A program made the position numbers and the translations under genes. A DNA stretch of 50,516 bases from DASZMX01 sp035551475 (GTDB taxonomy: Bacteria > Verrucomicrobiota > Verrucomicrobiia > Limisphaerales > Palsa-1400). Below, in pieces: positions 43,134 through 50,516 of this stretch. Numbering within the stretch: the stretch's first letter is position 1; each line of letters opens with the position of its first letter. The stretch is taken from the NCBI GenBank assembly GCA_035551475.1, contig DASZMX010000119.1, positions 1-50,516 of the forward strand, written 5' to 3'. Under the pieces are notes generated by a model. It worked only from the letters and a program-made list of their open reading frames with translations. It had not been told where the DNA came from and ran no database searches.

Positions 43134-43172
43134 AACACCCGCCGAACAGGCGGGTGTTTATTTTGGTTTTTT
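43134..43172 (+). terminator. Intrinsic terminator after the MFS gene
   Basis: AACACCCGCC (43134-43143) pairs with GGCGGGTGTT (43149-43158) over a five-base loop GAACA, followed by ATTTTGGTTTTTTT. It begins right after the stop codon at 43131. Confidence 0.88.
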
Positions 43173-43504
43173 TAACTAGCGGTCGGTTAAAAAATCACTG
43201 GAAATCAGGCACATGGCTCCTATAGAAAGATTTATGCCAGCGGCGGCCTCCTAACTCCCATTTTGCGTAAGTCGCGTTGTGACAATGCCAAATAAAAAGA
43301 AGAGCTTGCCCGGCGTCGCGCAATCCGCCGCATGGCTGCAAAAAAGTCCGACGTATGTAGATTCTTAGGGTCAGCTTGGTTCTTCACAAACAACTGAAGG
43401 ATAGAAGGATGTAATTTCCGACACTTGAGTAACGCACTTTGTAATGAAATCCGACGCCATCAACACTCGCGATATCGGCATGGGTTTTATTGACAAATCA
43501 AGCC
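43173..43504. other. AT-richer intergenic region, no gene supported
   Basis: About 330 bases with noticeably lower GC than the flanking genes. An ATG at 43285 opens a 27-codon frame (MPNKKKSLPGVAQSAAWLQK...) closing with TAG at 43366-43368; it has no ribosome binding site I would accept. Another 23-codon frame from 43443 runs into the next gene. No repeat, hairpin or confident promoter was found. Confidence 0.5.
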
Positions 43505-45055
43505 ATGTTCCCTAAACGTCGGCTGATGCAACCTCTCGTGCGTATAGTGTGCGCGTTGGCGTTCCTCGTCGGCGCGTCGAATCTGCGAAGTGAGTCTTTA
43601 TCATTTCAGGTGAGCGGCGACCAACTGACGTTCGACACCGGCGTCGTCAGGGGCAGCCTGAAAAAAGACGGCGCGGGCCGCGGGCTGGCGCCGGTCACGT
43701 TTCTCCACCCGGAAACATCCATCGACTCGGGCAATGGTTTGCTTGTGCCTTACCGTTTTTTGACGCGGGAACGGCGCTATGGCTTTGGCTCCTGGGAATG
43801 GCCGCATACCGGCCGGGTGCGCGAGAACGGCGACGCGCAGTTGGAATGGCTCGCCGCGCCGGATCGTCCGTTTGCCTTCTCCACCGTTTACCACTGGAGC
43901 AGCGCCGACACGCTGGATCTGACGCTCTTCTTCTGCCCGCAAACCAACCTGCATCACTTCGAACTTTTCCTGGGCTCGTACTTCCGCGATTTCACCGTCG
44001 CCAAGGCCTACGCTAAAATGGGCGGCGCGGGCCATCCCGGTTTTGTCGAAGCGCGCCCCGAGGACGGAGCGATGCAATTATTTCCCGCGAACACAGAGGT
44101 GCTGTCAATTATTACGGATGGGCGCTGGAAATACCCTCCTTACCCCATGGATTGGTCGATGCGCGGCGGATTGGAAGCGCCGCTAGGCTACAAGAAAGAT
44201 CCCAAAACCGGAGTCACCGCCCTGATCATGGCGCCGGCCAGCGATTGTTTCGCCGTTTCGATGGCCCAGGAGGAAGCCAAGCTGGGTTCGTTTTATCTCA
44301 GCTTTTTCGGCGTGGATGCCAAGCCTGGCGACACCCTCGTCGGCCACGCGCGCCTGGTGTTTGGCAAAGACATCACCGAAGGACAGGCCATGGCGCGTTA
44401 CGGAGATTATGTCAAACAAATGAAAGAGGTGGCGGACGAAACACTGATGACCGAAACGGAGCGGACCAGCCTGCAAACCCGCTCCGCGGCAGCCGTCCAA
44501 AAGGCCCTGGCGGAACGCGCCGATTGGTTTTCCGCGCAAGCCCCGCCCGCCGGGACCAATGGATGGCGGACTGTGTTTGACGGAGGACGCGTCTACGGCC
44601 GCGCCAACAACGCCGATGTGGCCTCCGGCAAAGTGTCGGTGAACCAGGGCGTGCTGCGGATCGATTCGACGACGCTGCCGTTGAATTTTTCGGGGAGCGA
44701 CGTCGCCCTCCGCGTGCGCGTGAAAAAAGTGAGCGGCCAAAATTGCGGGCTAACGTTGCGCGGCGGCCCCGGTCACAGCTATACGGCGTGGTTCAACGGC
44801 GGCGATTCCTTCGGCATTGGCATGTTCTCAGATGGCCATTGGAAGAACTTGATCTCCGCGCGCACCGAGAATAAGCACGACGATTTTTTTGAAATGGAAT
44901 TTCGCGCCGAGGGCGGCACGCTGAGCGTGCGCTGCAATTACGAGGAAGTGTGCCGCGTGGAGGACGCCACCCTCAGAAACGGCACGGTGAGCGTTGGGAC
45001 ATTCCGCGGCGCCAGCTTGTTTAAAAGCATCGAGGTCCAGACCCTCACCCCCTGA
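43505..45055 (+). CDS. Exported two-domain protein with LamG/DUF1080-like C-terminus, unknown function
   Basis: A 516-residue protein with a signal peptide (cleavage near LRS|ES, residue ~30). Residues 30-330 form a beta-rich domain I do not recognise (SFQVSGDQLTFDTGVVRGSL, YHWSSADTLDLTLFF, YPMDWSMRGGLEAPLGY). After a helical linker, residues 350-516 (VFDGGRVYGRANNADVASGKVSVNQGVLRI, DFFEMEFRAEGGTLSVRCNYEEVCRVED) resemble the concanavalin-like fold of DUF1080/LamG proteins that bind or cleave sugars. ATG 43505 is the first usable ATG; ATG 43526 is possible. It ends five bases before the convergent dehydrogenase stop. Confidence 0.78.
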   Translation: MFPKRRLMQPLVRIVCALAFLVGASNLRSESLSFQVSGDQLTFDTGVVRGSLKKDGAGRGLAPVTFLHPETSIDSGNGLLVPYRFLTRERRYGFGSWEWPHTGRVRENGDAQLEWLAAPDRPFAFSTVYHWSSADTLDLTLFFCPQTNLHHFELFLGSYFRDFTVAKAYAKMGGAGHPGFVEARPEDGAMQLFPANTEVLSIITDGRWKYPPYPMDWSMRGGLEAPLGYKKDPKTGVTALIMAPASDCFAVSMAQEEAKLGSFYLSFFGVDAKPGDTLVGHARLVFGKDITEGQAMARYGDYVKQMKEVADETLMTETERTSLQTRSAAAVQKALAERADWFSAQAPPAGTNGWRTVFDGGRVYGRANNADVASGKVSVNQGVLRIDSTTLPLNFSGSDVALRVRVKKVSGQNCGLTLRGGPGHSYTAWFNGGDSFGIGMFSDGHWKNLISARTENKHDDFFEMEFRAEGGTLSVRCNYEEVCRVEDATLRNGTVSVGTFRGASLFKSIEVQTLTP

Positions 45056-45060
45056 CAATC

Positions 45061-46089
45061 TCAGACCGTCACCACCATTTTTCCGATTACCGCGCGGGCG
45101 CGCAGGGCGTCGAACGCGTCACGTGTTTTTTCGAGCGGAACAGATTGATGAATGGCGGGTTTGAGTTTGCCGGCGGCTAGCCATTCCAAAGTGGCGGTGA
45201 TGTCCTGGCGATTGCGGCCGTAGCTGCCGATGAGCTTCTGCTCTTTGACAAAGAGCGGCCACAGCGAAAGCGTGACCTCCCGCCCGGCGGTGGCCCCACA
45301 TGTCACGATTGATCCGCCCCGGGCCAGGCACGTAAAACAGCGCGCCAGCACGTCGCCCCCGACATGCTCCACGATCACATCCACGCCGCGCTTTTTCGTG
45401 ATGTTGCGCACGGCGGCCGGCCAATCCTCCACCGAGCTGTCGATCACATGATCCGCCCCGCGGCCCAGCGCGAATTGCCGCTTCGCCTCGGTGGAGCCTG
45501 TGCTGATGACATAGGCGCCGAGAGCCTTCGCAATTTGGATGGCGGCCGAACCCACGCCGCTCGCGCCGGCAATGACCAGGACCCAATCACCCTGCCGCAC
45601 CGGCGCGCGCCGCGTCAGCATGTGCATGGCGGTGCTGCCCGCCAGCGTCAATGAAGCGGATGCCGCAAAATCAACTCCCTCGGGCAGGCGCACCAAAGCG
45701 GAAGCGGGCACGACAACCCGCTCCGCAAACCCGCCGTCCTGCTGCACGCCGAGCAACTTGCCATGGAGACAAATGGATTCATCGCCGCGCACACAGAATT
45801 CGCACTCGCCACAGAATAGGTTTGACTGCACCGCCACGCGGTCGCCCTGCTTCCAGCCCGTGACGTTCGCCCCGATTTGCAGCGCTTCGCCCGAGACTTC
45901 GCCGCCGGGAATGCGCGGCAGGTTGAGGGCCACGGGCAGCTTTCCCTCCTCCAGCCAAAGATCGAGCCGGTTCAAGCCGCACGCGCGCACGCGCACGACC
46001 ACCTCATGCGGCCCGGCCACCGGGTCGGGAACCTCGCCGTAACGCATTTGGCCAGGAGCGCCGTGGGCTGTCAGTTGAATGGCTTTCAT
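45061..46089 (-). CDS. Zinc-containing alcohol dehydrogenase/quinone reductase family protein
   Basis: A 342-residue MDR enzyme. The N-terminal GroES-like domain has RACGLNRLDLWL and the structural zinc lobe CGECEFCVRGDESIC (four Cys). The Rossmann part begins with LVIAGASGVGSAAIQIAKALGAYVI and ends with GKMVVTV. The catalytic-zinc Cys position (CGLN) is present but the usual GHE is replaced by PGGEVSGE, so a catalytic zinc is doubtful; NAD(P)H-dependent reduction of a carbonyl or quinone is likely. Upstream of it lies a terminator for ppdK. Confidence 0.88.
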   Translation of the reverse strand: MKAIQLTAHGAPGQMRYGEVPDPVAGPHEVVVRVRACGLNRLDLWLEEGKLPVALNLPRIPGGEVSGEALQIGANVTGWKQGDRVAVQSNLFCGECEFCVRGDESICLHGKLLGVQQDGGFAERVVVPASALVRLPEGVDFAASASLTLAGSTAMHMLTRRAPVRQGDWVLVIAGASGVGSAAIQIAKALGAYVISTGSTEAKRQFALGRGADHVIDSSVEDWPAAVRNITKKRGVDVIVEHVGGDVLARCFTCLARGGSIVTCGATAGREVTLSLWPLFVKEQKLIGSYGRNRQDITATLEWLAAGKLKPAIHQSVPLEKTRDAFDALRARAVIGKMVVTV

Positions 46090-46140
46090 ATCTCTAACTA
46101 ACCACGAATTTCGCCGATGAAAAGCAGACGGGCAAAACGG

Positions 46141-46175
46141 CGCTGGCTGCCCCCGCCAAGCGAAAGCAGCCAGCG
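46141..46175 (-). terminator. Probable intrinsic terminator after ppdK
   Basis: CGCTGGCTGC (46141-46150) and GCAGCCAGCG (46166-46175) form a perfect ten-base stem with a 15-base loop. On the minus strand it is followed by CCGTTTTGCCC, so the T-tract is short. It lies 20 bases after the ppdK stop. Confidence 0.65.
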
Positions 46176-46195
46176 ATGACTAAAGACTTGGCCGC

Positions 46196-48949
46196 TTATT
46201 TTTTCGTCTTGGCGCCGGCAGCCTTCTTTTCCTCGAGCGCGGCCTGGGCGGCGGCGAGGCGGGCGATCGGCACGCGGAACGGCGAGCAGCTTACGTAGGC
46301 CAGGCCGATGCGATGGCAGAATTTCACGCTGGCGGGTTCGCCGCCGTGTTCGCCGCAGATGCCCAGCTTGATGTCGGGGCGCGTCTTGCGGCCCAACTCC
46401 ACGGCAATCTGCATGAGCTTGCCCACGCCGGATTGGTCGATGGAGGCAAACGGGTTTTGTTTGACAATCTCCAGCTCTTGATAAGCCGGGAGGAACGAGC
46501 CGGAATCGTCGCGGCTCATGCCCAGGCAGGTTTGGGTCAAGTCGTTCGTGCCAAAGCTGAAGAATTGCGCGTCCTTCGCGATTTCATCCGCCACCAGCGC
46601 GGCGCGCGGAATTTCGATCATCGTGCCCACCAGATAATTGATCTTCGTCTTTTTCTCCTTGGAAATCTCGGCGGCGACACGATTGACGACGTCGATCTGC
46701 AATTGCAATTCCTTGGGGAAGCCGACGAGCGGGATCATGATTTCCGGGCGGACCTTGATGCCCTTGGCCTGCACGGCGGCGGCGGCTTCAAAGACGGCGC
46801 GGGCCTGCATTTCGCTGATTTCCGGATACACGATGCCCAGGCGGCAGCCGCGATGTCCGAGCATGGGGTTGAACTCGTGCAATTCCTGGACACGGCGCGC
46901 AATCTTGGCGGCGTCAATGCCCATTTTCTTGGCGAGATCAGACTGCTCCGGCCCGTGGTGCGGCAGGAATTCGTGCAACGGCGGATCGAGGAAACGGATG
47001 GTCGCCGGCAAACCCTTCAACTCGGTAAAGATGCCGATGAAATCCTCGCGCTGATACGGCAGCAATTTGGCCAGGGCCTTTTTGCGGTCATCCAGGGTCT
47101 CGGCGAGAATCATCTCGCGCATTGCGTCAATACGATTTCCCTCGAAGAACATGTGCTCCGTGCGGGTCAGGCCGATGCCGACGGCGCCGAAGGCGACCGC
47201 GTTGGCGGTTTGCTCCGGGGAATCGGCGTTGGTGCGGACGGAAAGGCGCGTGGCCTTGGAGCACCATTTCATCAATTGCGCGTAATTCTGGTAGGTCGGG
47301 CTGTCCTTGGCGTCGAGGCTCTTGTTGATCAAGACCTGGATGACTTCCGAGGGCGCCGTTTTCAATTCGCCGACATAGACTTCACCGCTGGTGCCGTCGA
47401 TGGAGAGGAAATCGCCTTCCTTAAGTTTGGTGTCGCCCACCGTCAAGGTGCGGGCGCTGTAATCCACATGCAACGCGCTCGCGCCGCAAACGCAGACTTT
47501 GCCCATCTGACGCGCGACCAGCGCCGCGTGTGAGCTGACGCCGCCGCGGGCGGTCAGGATGCCTTCCGCCGCGATCATGCCGCGCAAATCTTCCGGGGAG
47601 GTTTCGACGCGCACGAGGAGAACTTTCTCGCCCTTGTGCGCCGCTTCCACCGCGCGGTCGGCGTTGAAATAAATCTTGCCAGTGGCCGCGCCGGGACCGG
47701 CGGGGAGGCCTTTGGCGATGGATTTGGCGGCCTTGATGGCGGCGCGGTCAAAAACCGGCGCCAGCACCTGGTCCAATTGCTCGGCGGGCACGCGCATGAT
47801 GGCGTCCTCCCACGTGATCAATTTCTCCTTCTCCATCTCGACGGCGAACCGCACCGCGGCCAGGCCCGTGCGTTTGCCGTTGCGCGTTTGCAACATGAAC
47901 ACGGTGCCTTCTTCGATGGTGAATTCAAAATCCTGCACGTCATGGAAATGACTTTCCAGCACGTGGCGAATGCGCTCCAGTTCCTTGAAAGCCGCCGGCA
48001 TGACCTTGGCCAGTTCGGCCACCGGCTTGGGCGTGCGCACGCCGGCCACCACGTCTTCGCCCTGGGCGTTGATCAAAAACTCGCCGTAGAAAACTTTCTC
48101 GCCGGTCGCCGGATCGCGCGTGAAGGCGACGCCGGAGCCCGATTTGTCGCCCGTGTTGCCGAACACCATGGATTGCACGTTGACGGCGGTTCCCCACTCG
48201 GTGGGAATGTTGTATTTGCGGCGATAGACGATCGCGCGATCATTCATCCACGAGCTGAACACGGCGCTGACCGCCCCTTCCAACTGCTTCCACGGATCGC
48301 TGGGGAATTCCTTGCCAGTGCGCTTCTTGATGAGGGCCTTGAAGCGTTTGACCAATTCCTGCATTTGCTGGGCGTTCAACCGCGTGTCTTCGACGTGTTT
48401 TTCGCCCGGGAACAGCTCTTCTTTAAGTTCGTCGATCACCACTTCGAAAGGTTCATGATCTTCGCTGGGGGCTTTCTGCACGCCCATCACGACATCGCCA
48501 TACATCTGGATGAAGCGGCGATAACAATCCCACGCGAAGCGCGCATTACCGCTGAGTTTCTCCAGGGCGCCGACGGTTTGGTCATTGAGGCCGAGGTTCA
48601 AAATGGTGTCCATCATGCCCGGCATGGAATCGCGCGCGCCGGAGCGCACCGCCACCAGGAGGGGCTTTTCCTTGTCGCCAAAACGCTTGCCGAGAATGGT
48701 CTCGGTGTTGGCCACAGCCTTGCGGACTTGTTCCCACAACACTTTCGGGTAGGTTTTGCCGTTGGCGTAATAATGCGTGCAAACCTCCGTCGTGATGGTA
48801 AATCCCGGAGGCACCGGCAGGCCAATGCGCGTCATTTCGGCGAGATTGGCGCCTTTGCCGCCGAGCAGCGGCTTCATGCCGCCATTGCCGTCGGCCTTTT
48901 TATTGCCGAACAGGTAAACATATTTTTCGGAACTAGTCTTTTTAGCCAT
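46196..48949 (-). CDS. ppdK: Pyruvate phosphate dikinase
   Basis: A full-length (917-residue) PPDK, which reversibly converts pyruvate, ATP and phosphate into phosphoenolpyruvate, AMP and pyrophosphate. The N-terminal ATP-grasp part has LLGGKGANLAEMTRIGLPVPPGFTITTEVC and VRSGARDSMPGMMDTILNLG; the phosphohistidine domain has GILTARGGVSSHAALVARQMGK; the C-terminal PEP-binding barrel has GHRGCRLGIVYPEI, IPLVGFPKEL and SFGTNDLTQTCLG, and ends at ICGEHGGEPASVKFCH. ATG 48949 is chosen because the conserved region starts soon after. It is divergent from the SCO1-like gene. Confidence 0.97.
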   Translation of the reverse strand: MAKKTSSEKYVYLFGNKKADGNGGMKPLLGGKGANLAEMTRIGLPVPPGFTITTEVCTHYYANGKTYPKVLWEQVRKAVANTETILGKRFGDKEKPLLVAVRSGARDSMPGMMDTILNLGLNDQTVGALEKLSGNARFAWDCYRRFIQMYGDVVMGVQKAPSEDHEPFEVVIDELKEELFPGEKHVEDTRLNAQQMQELVKRFKALIKKRTGKEFPSDPWKQLEGAVSAVFSSWMNDRAIVYRRKYNIPTEWGTAVNVQSMVFGNTGDKSGSGVAFTRDPATGEKVFYGEFLINAQGEDVVAGVRTPKPVAELAKVMPAAFKELERIRHVLESHFHDVQDFEFTIEEGTVFMLQTRNGKRTGLAAVRFAVEMEKEKLITWEDAIMRVPAEQLDQVLAPVFDRAAIKAAKSIAKGLPAGPGAATGKIYFNADRAVEAAHKGEKVLLVRVETSPEDLRGMIAAEGILTARGGVSSHAALVARQMGKVCVCGASALHVDYSARTLTVGDTKLKEGDFLSIDGTSGEVYVGELKTAPSEVIQVLINKSLDAKDSPTYQNYAQLMKWCSKATRLSVRTNADSPEQTANAVAFGAVGIGLTRTEHMFFEGNRIDAMREMILAETLDDRKKALAKLLPYQREDFIGIFTELKGLPATIRFLDPPLHEFLPHHGPEQSDLAKKMGIDAAKIARRVQELHEFNPMLGHRGCRLGIVYPEISEMQARAVFEAAAAVQAKGIKVRPEIMIPLVGFPKELQLQIDVVNRVAAEISKEKKTKINYLVGTMIEIPRAALVADEIAKDAQFFSFGTNDLTQTCLGMSRDDSGSFLPAYQELEIVKQNPFASIDQSGVGKLMQIAVELGRKTRPDIKLGICGEHGGEPASVKFCHRIGLAYVSCSPFRVPIARLAAAQAALEEKKAAGAKTKK

Positions 48950-49043
48950 AAAGTGTCGCAGTAAGATGATCTCGCCCCCATGAGGCAAGTGTTTAAACCG
49001 GGTCGGACAATAGCAAAGGGGGGTAGGTAGTCAATTGCCGTTT

Positions 49044-49934
49044 ATGCGGAAACCTAACCGAAAATTGCGGCTGGATAAGGCGGGCTTGATAGCGGTCAAG
49101 TTCGCCCTCGTTTTGGGGCTAAATGGGTGCCGTCCAAGCTCCACGCCGGAGCCGGCCGCGCGCACTTTTGCGGCCCGTGGCATCGTCATTACCGTTCCCA
49201 GCGATGGCAAAACTGTCGTCATTCAGCACGAAGCGATTTCCAACTACATGGCGGCGATGACCATGCCCTTTGAAGTCAAGGACACCAACGATTTGCGCGG
49301 ACTCCAACCCGGCGACCGGCTCGCCTTCCGCCTCAATGTCACGCCGCAGGAAGGCTGGATCGATCATCTCACCAAATTAAACCGCGCGCCGCAGGAGTTG
49401 CCGTCGCGCGAGATGGTGCACTTCGCGCCCGCCGTCGCCGGCTTGGTCGAAGGCGACCTGCTGCCGAATTTTCATTTCACCAATGAGCTGGGCCAGGCCG
49501 TCGATCTGGAGCATTTTCGCGGGCAACCACTCGCCTTCACCTTTTTCTTCACCAGTTGTCCATTTCCCAACTATTGCCCCCGCCTGACCAGCGATTTCGC
49601 CACGGCAGCGGCAAAACTGCGCTCCTCTCCCCTCCCCCCCTGGCATTTATTCTCCATTTCATTTGACACCGCCAGGGATACGCCCGCGCAACTTCTCGCC
49701 TACGCCCAGGCCGCGCATTATGACCCGGCGCATTGGAGTTTCCTCACCGGCGCCCCCGCCACCATCCAGGCCCTGGCCGATCTTTTCGACGAACGTTACT
49801 GGAACGAGAACCAAACCATCAGCCACAACTTGCGCACGGTGGTGGTGGATGCGCAGGGCCGCGTGCGCAAGATTTTTGCCGGCAGCGATTGGACCAGCGA
49901 CGAACTCGTCGCGGCCCTGACCAAAACCCCCTAA
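49044..49934 (+). CDS. CusF-SCO1/SenC fusion copper lipoprotein
   Basis: A 296-residue lipoprotein (Cys29 in LGLNGC). Residues ~42-112 match the CusF domain that carries Cu(I) or blocks copper toxicity: YMAAMTMPFEVKD holds the Met pair. Residues ~125-290 are a SCO1/SenC thioredoxin fold, which hands copper to cytochrome oxidase: FFFTSCPFPNYCPRL with Cys172 and Cys178, the usual CxxxC widened to CX5C, and a His in ISHNLRTVVVD. The CX5C form occurs in other SCO-like subfamilies I recall. ATG 49044 is chosen; a TTG at 49035 is less likely. Confidence 0.88.
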   Translation: MRKPNRKLRLDKAGLIAVKFALVLGLNGCRPSSTPEPAARTFAARGIVITVPSDGKTVVIQHEAISNYMAAMTMPFEVKDTNDLRGLQPGDRLAFRLNVTPQEGWIDHLTKLNRAPQELPSREMVHFAPAVAGLVEGDLLPNFHFTNELGQAVDLEHFRGQPLAFTFFFTSCPFPNYCPRLTSDFATAAAKLRSSPLPPWHLFSISFDTARDTPAQLLAYAQAAHYDPAHWSFLTGAPATIQALADLFDERYWNENQTISHNLRTVVVDAQGRVRKIFAGSDWTSDELVAALTKTP

Positions 49935-49980
49935 AAACAAAAACCCGGCGCCACGCCTGTCTGCGGGCGGGCGCCGGGTG
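49935..49980 (-). terminator. Intrinsic terminator after the second amtB
   Basis: ACCCGGCGCC pairs with GGCGCCGGGT near 49945-49980 around an internal stem-loop, and on the minus strand it is followed by TTTTTGTTTTT (49945-49935). It lies about 18 bases beyond the amtB stop. On the plus strand there is no T-tract. Confidence 0.8.
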
Positions 49981-49997
49981 TGTTCCGGTAAACCGGC

Positions 49998-50516
49998 TTA
50001 GCCGTGGTAACCTTCTTCGCCGTGATCCGAGACGTCCAGGCCCATGCGTTCTTCTTCCGCGCTTGGGCGCAGTCCGACGACCGCTTTCACAATGAAGGCA
50101 ATAACTGTCGTGCCGACGATCGCCAGGATAAGAGTGACGATGATGGCCTTGATTTGCTCCATCACGAGCGGTTGTCCGCAGGTGTCTTTGACGAACTTGC
50201 TCAAGTTGGTCGCGAGGTTGGCGTTGGCCGAGTTGCGGGCCAGGACGCCCGTGACCAGCGCCCCCAGGGTTCCGCCGACCGCATGCACGCCGAAGGTGTC
50301 CAGCGCGTCGTCATAACCAAACCAGCCCTTGACCTTCCAGCAGAAGAACCAGGGAATGATGCCGGCCAGAATGCCAATCACCACGGAGCCGTTGGCGGTC
50401 ACGAATCCGCAAGCCGGCGTGATCACCACCAGCCCGGCCACCGCGCCCGAGCAGAAACCGAGGATGCTCGGCTTGCCTTTGGTGATCCATTCCATCATGG
50501 GCCACACGAACGAGGC
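49998..50516 (-). CDS. amtB: Second ammonium transporter, C-terminal part (N-terminus outside window)
   Basis: The last 172 residues of an Amt channel. ILGFCSGAVAGLVVITPACGFV, DTFGVHAVGGTLGALVTGVL (a pore His) and the tail AEEERMGLDVSDHGEEGYHG are Amt signatures. The frame is open to the window edge. It differs from the amtB at 36247-38019 in its tail, so it is a separate gene and not a repeat of it. Its PII partner is not visible. Confidence 0.95.
   Translation of the reverse strand, partial: ASFVWPMMEWITKGKPSILGFCSGAVAGLVVITPACGFVTANGSVVIGILAGIIPWFFCWKVKGWFGYDDALDTFGVHAVGGTLGALVTGVLARNSANANLATNLSKFVKDTCGQPLVMEQIKAIIVTLILAIVGTTVIAFIVKAVVGLRPSAEEERMGLDVSDHGEEGYHG

Noticed and set aside
43443..43514. 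23-codon frame running into the start of the 516-residue protein gene
   Set aside because: No ribosome binding site and overlaps a well-supported signal peptide start.

Overview
The window is GC-rich (roughly 60% by eye), densely coded chromosomal DNA from a Gram-negative-type bacterium. Gene content (large OstA-like LPS protein with LptB, ExeA, HPr/HPr kinase without PTS permease genes, tandem Tat-exported aldo/keto reductases, propeller sensor kinase with a Y_Y_Y domain, PQQ-like propeller, alpha-alpha toroid and YdjY proteins, GspG-like tail on a secreted protein) best fits the Verrucomicrobiota (Pedosphaera/Limisphaerales-like). This is inferred from gene families, not from a marker tree. 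I see no rRNA, tRNA, CRISPR array, insertion sequence, prophage or integration scar. The window reads as ordinary core and near-core chromosome.

Layout. 1-571: 5' part of an ExeA-type ATPase gene (minus). 704-3839: ABC-F ATPase and MoeA (plus). 3840-6217: archaeal-type phosphoglycerate mutase and a cell-wall amidase (minus). 6326-14959: a plus-strand run of PpiD-like foldase, RluA-type pseudouridine synthase, DUF1624 membrane acyltransferase, CocE-type hydrolase and SWIM/SNF2 helicase, several coupled by overlapping stop/start codons. 14964-17150: two tandem Tat-exported aldo/keto reductases (minus), divergent from a Dabb protein. 17552-19025: YecD-like hydrolase, lipoprotein and Lrp/AsnC regulator (minus), divergent from an MnmC-like methyltransferase and a secreted GspG-tailed protein.

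21391-28415 is a minus-strand run glgC - OstA-like - lptB - hprK - ptsH - gatC - gatA, joining glycogen synthesis, LPS export, HPr-based carbon regulation and Glu/Asp-tRNA amidation. 28479-35747 (minus) holds a VOC protein, a large propeller sensor histidine kinase, a COG4389-type membrane protein and an NhaD-like antiporter. 35841-38409 is a nitrogen operon glnK - amtB - small membrane protein with a candidate sigma-54 promoter upstream and a hairpin downstream. 38750-41754 is a tightly coupled secreted-protein cassette (YdjY, toroid, PQQ-like propeller) ending in a strong terminator. The right end carries an MFS transporter, a secreted two-domain protein, a zinc-binding dehydrogenase, pyruvate phosphate dikinase, a CusF-SCO1 copper lipoprotein and the 3' part of a second amtB.

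No clearly new defence, mobile or RNA system is visible. The best candidates for undescribed biology are the YdjY-toroid-PQQ cassette, the unknown membrane protein of the glnK-amtB operon, the kinase/COG4389 pair, and catalytic-residue departures in HprK and the YecD-like protein.
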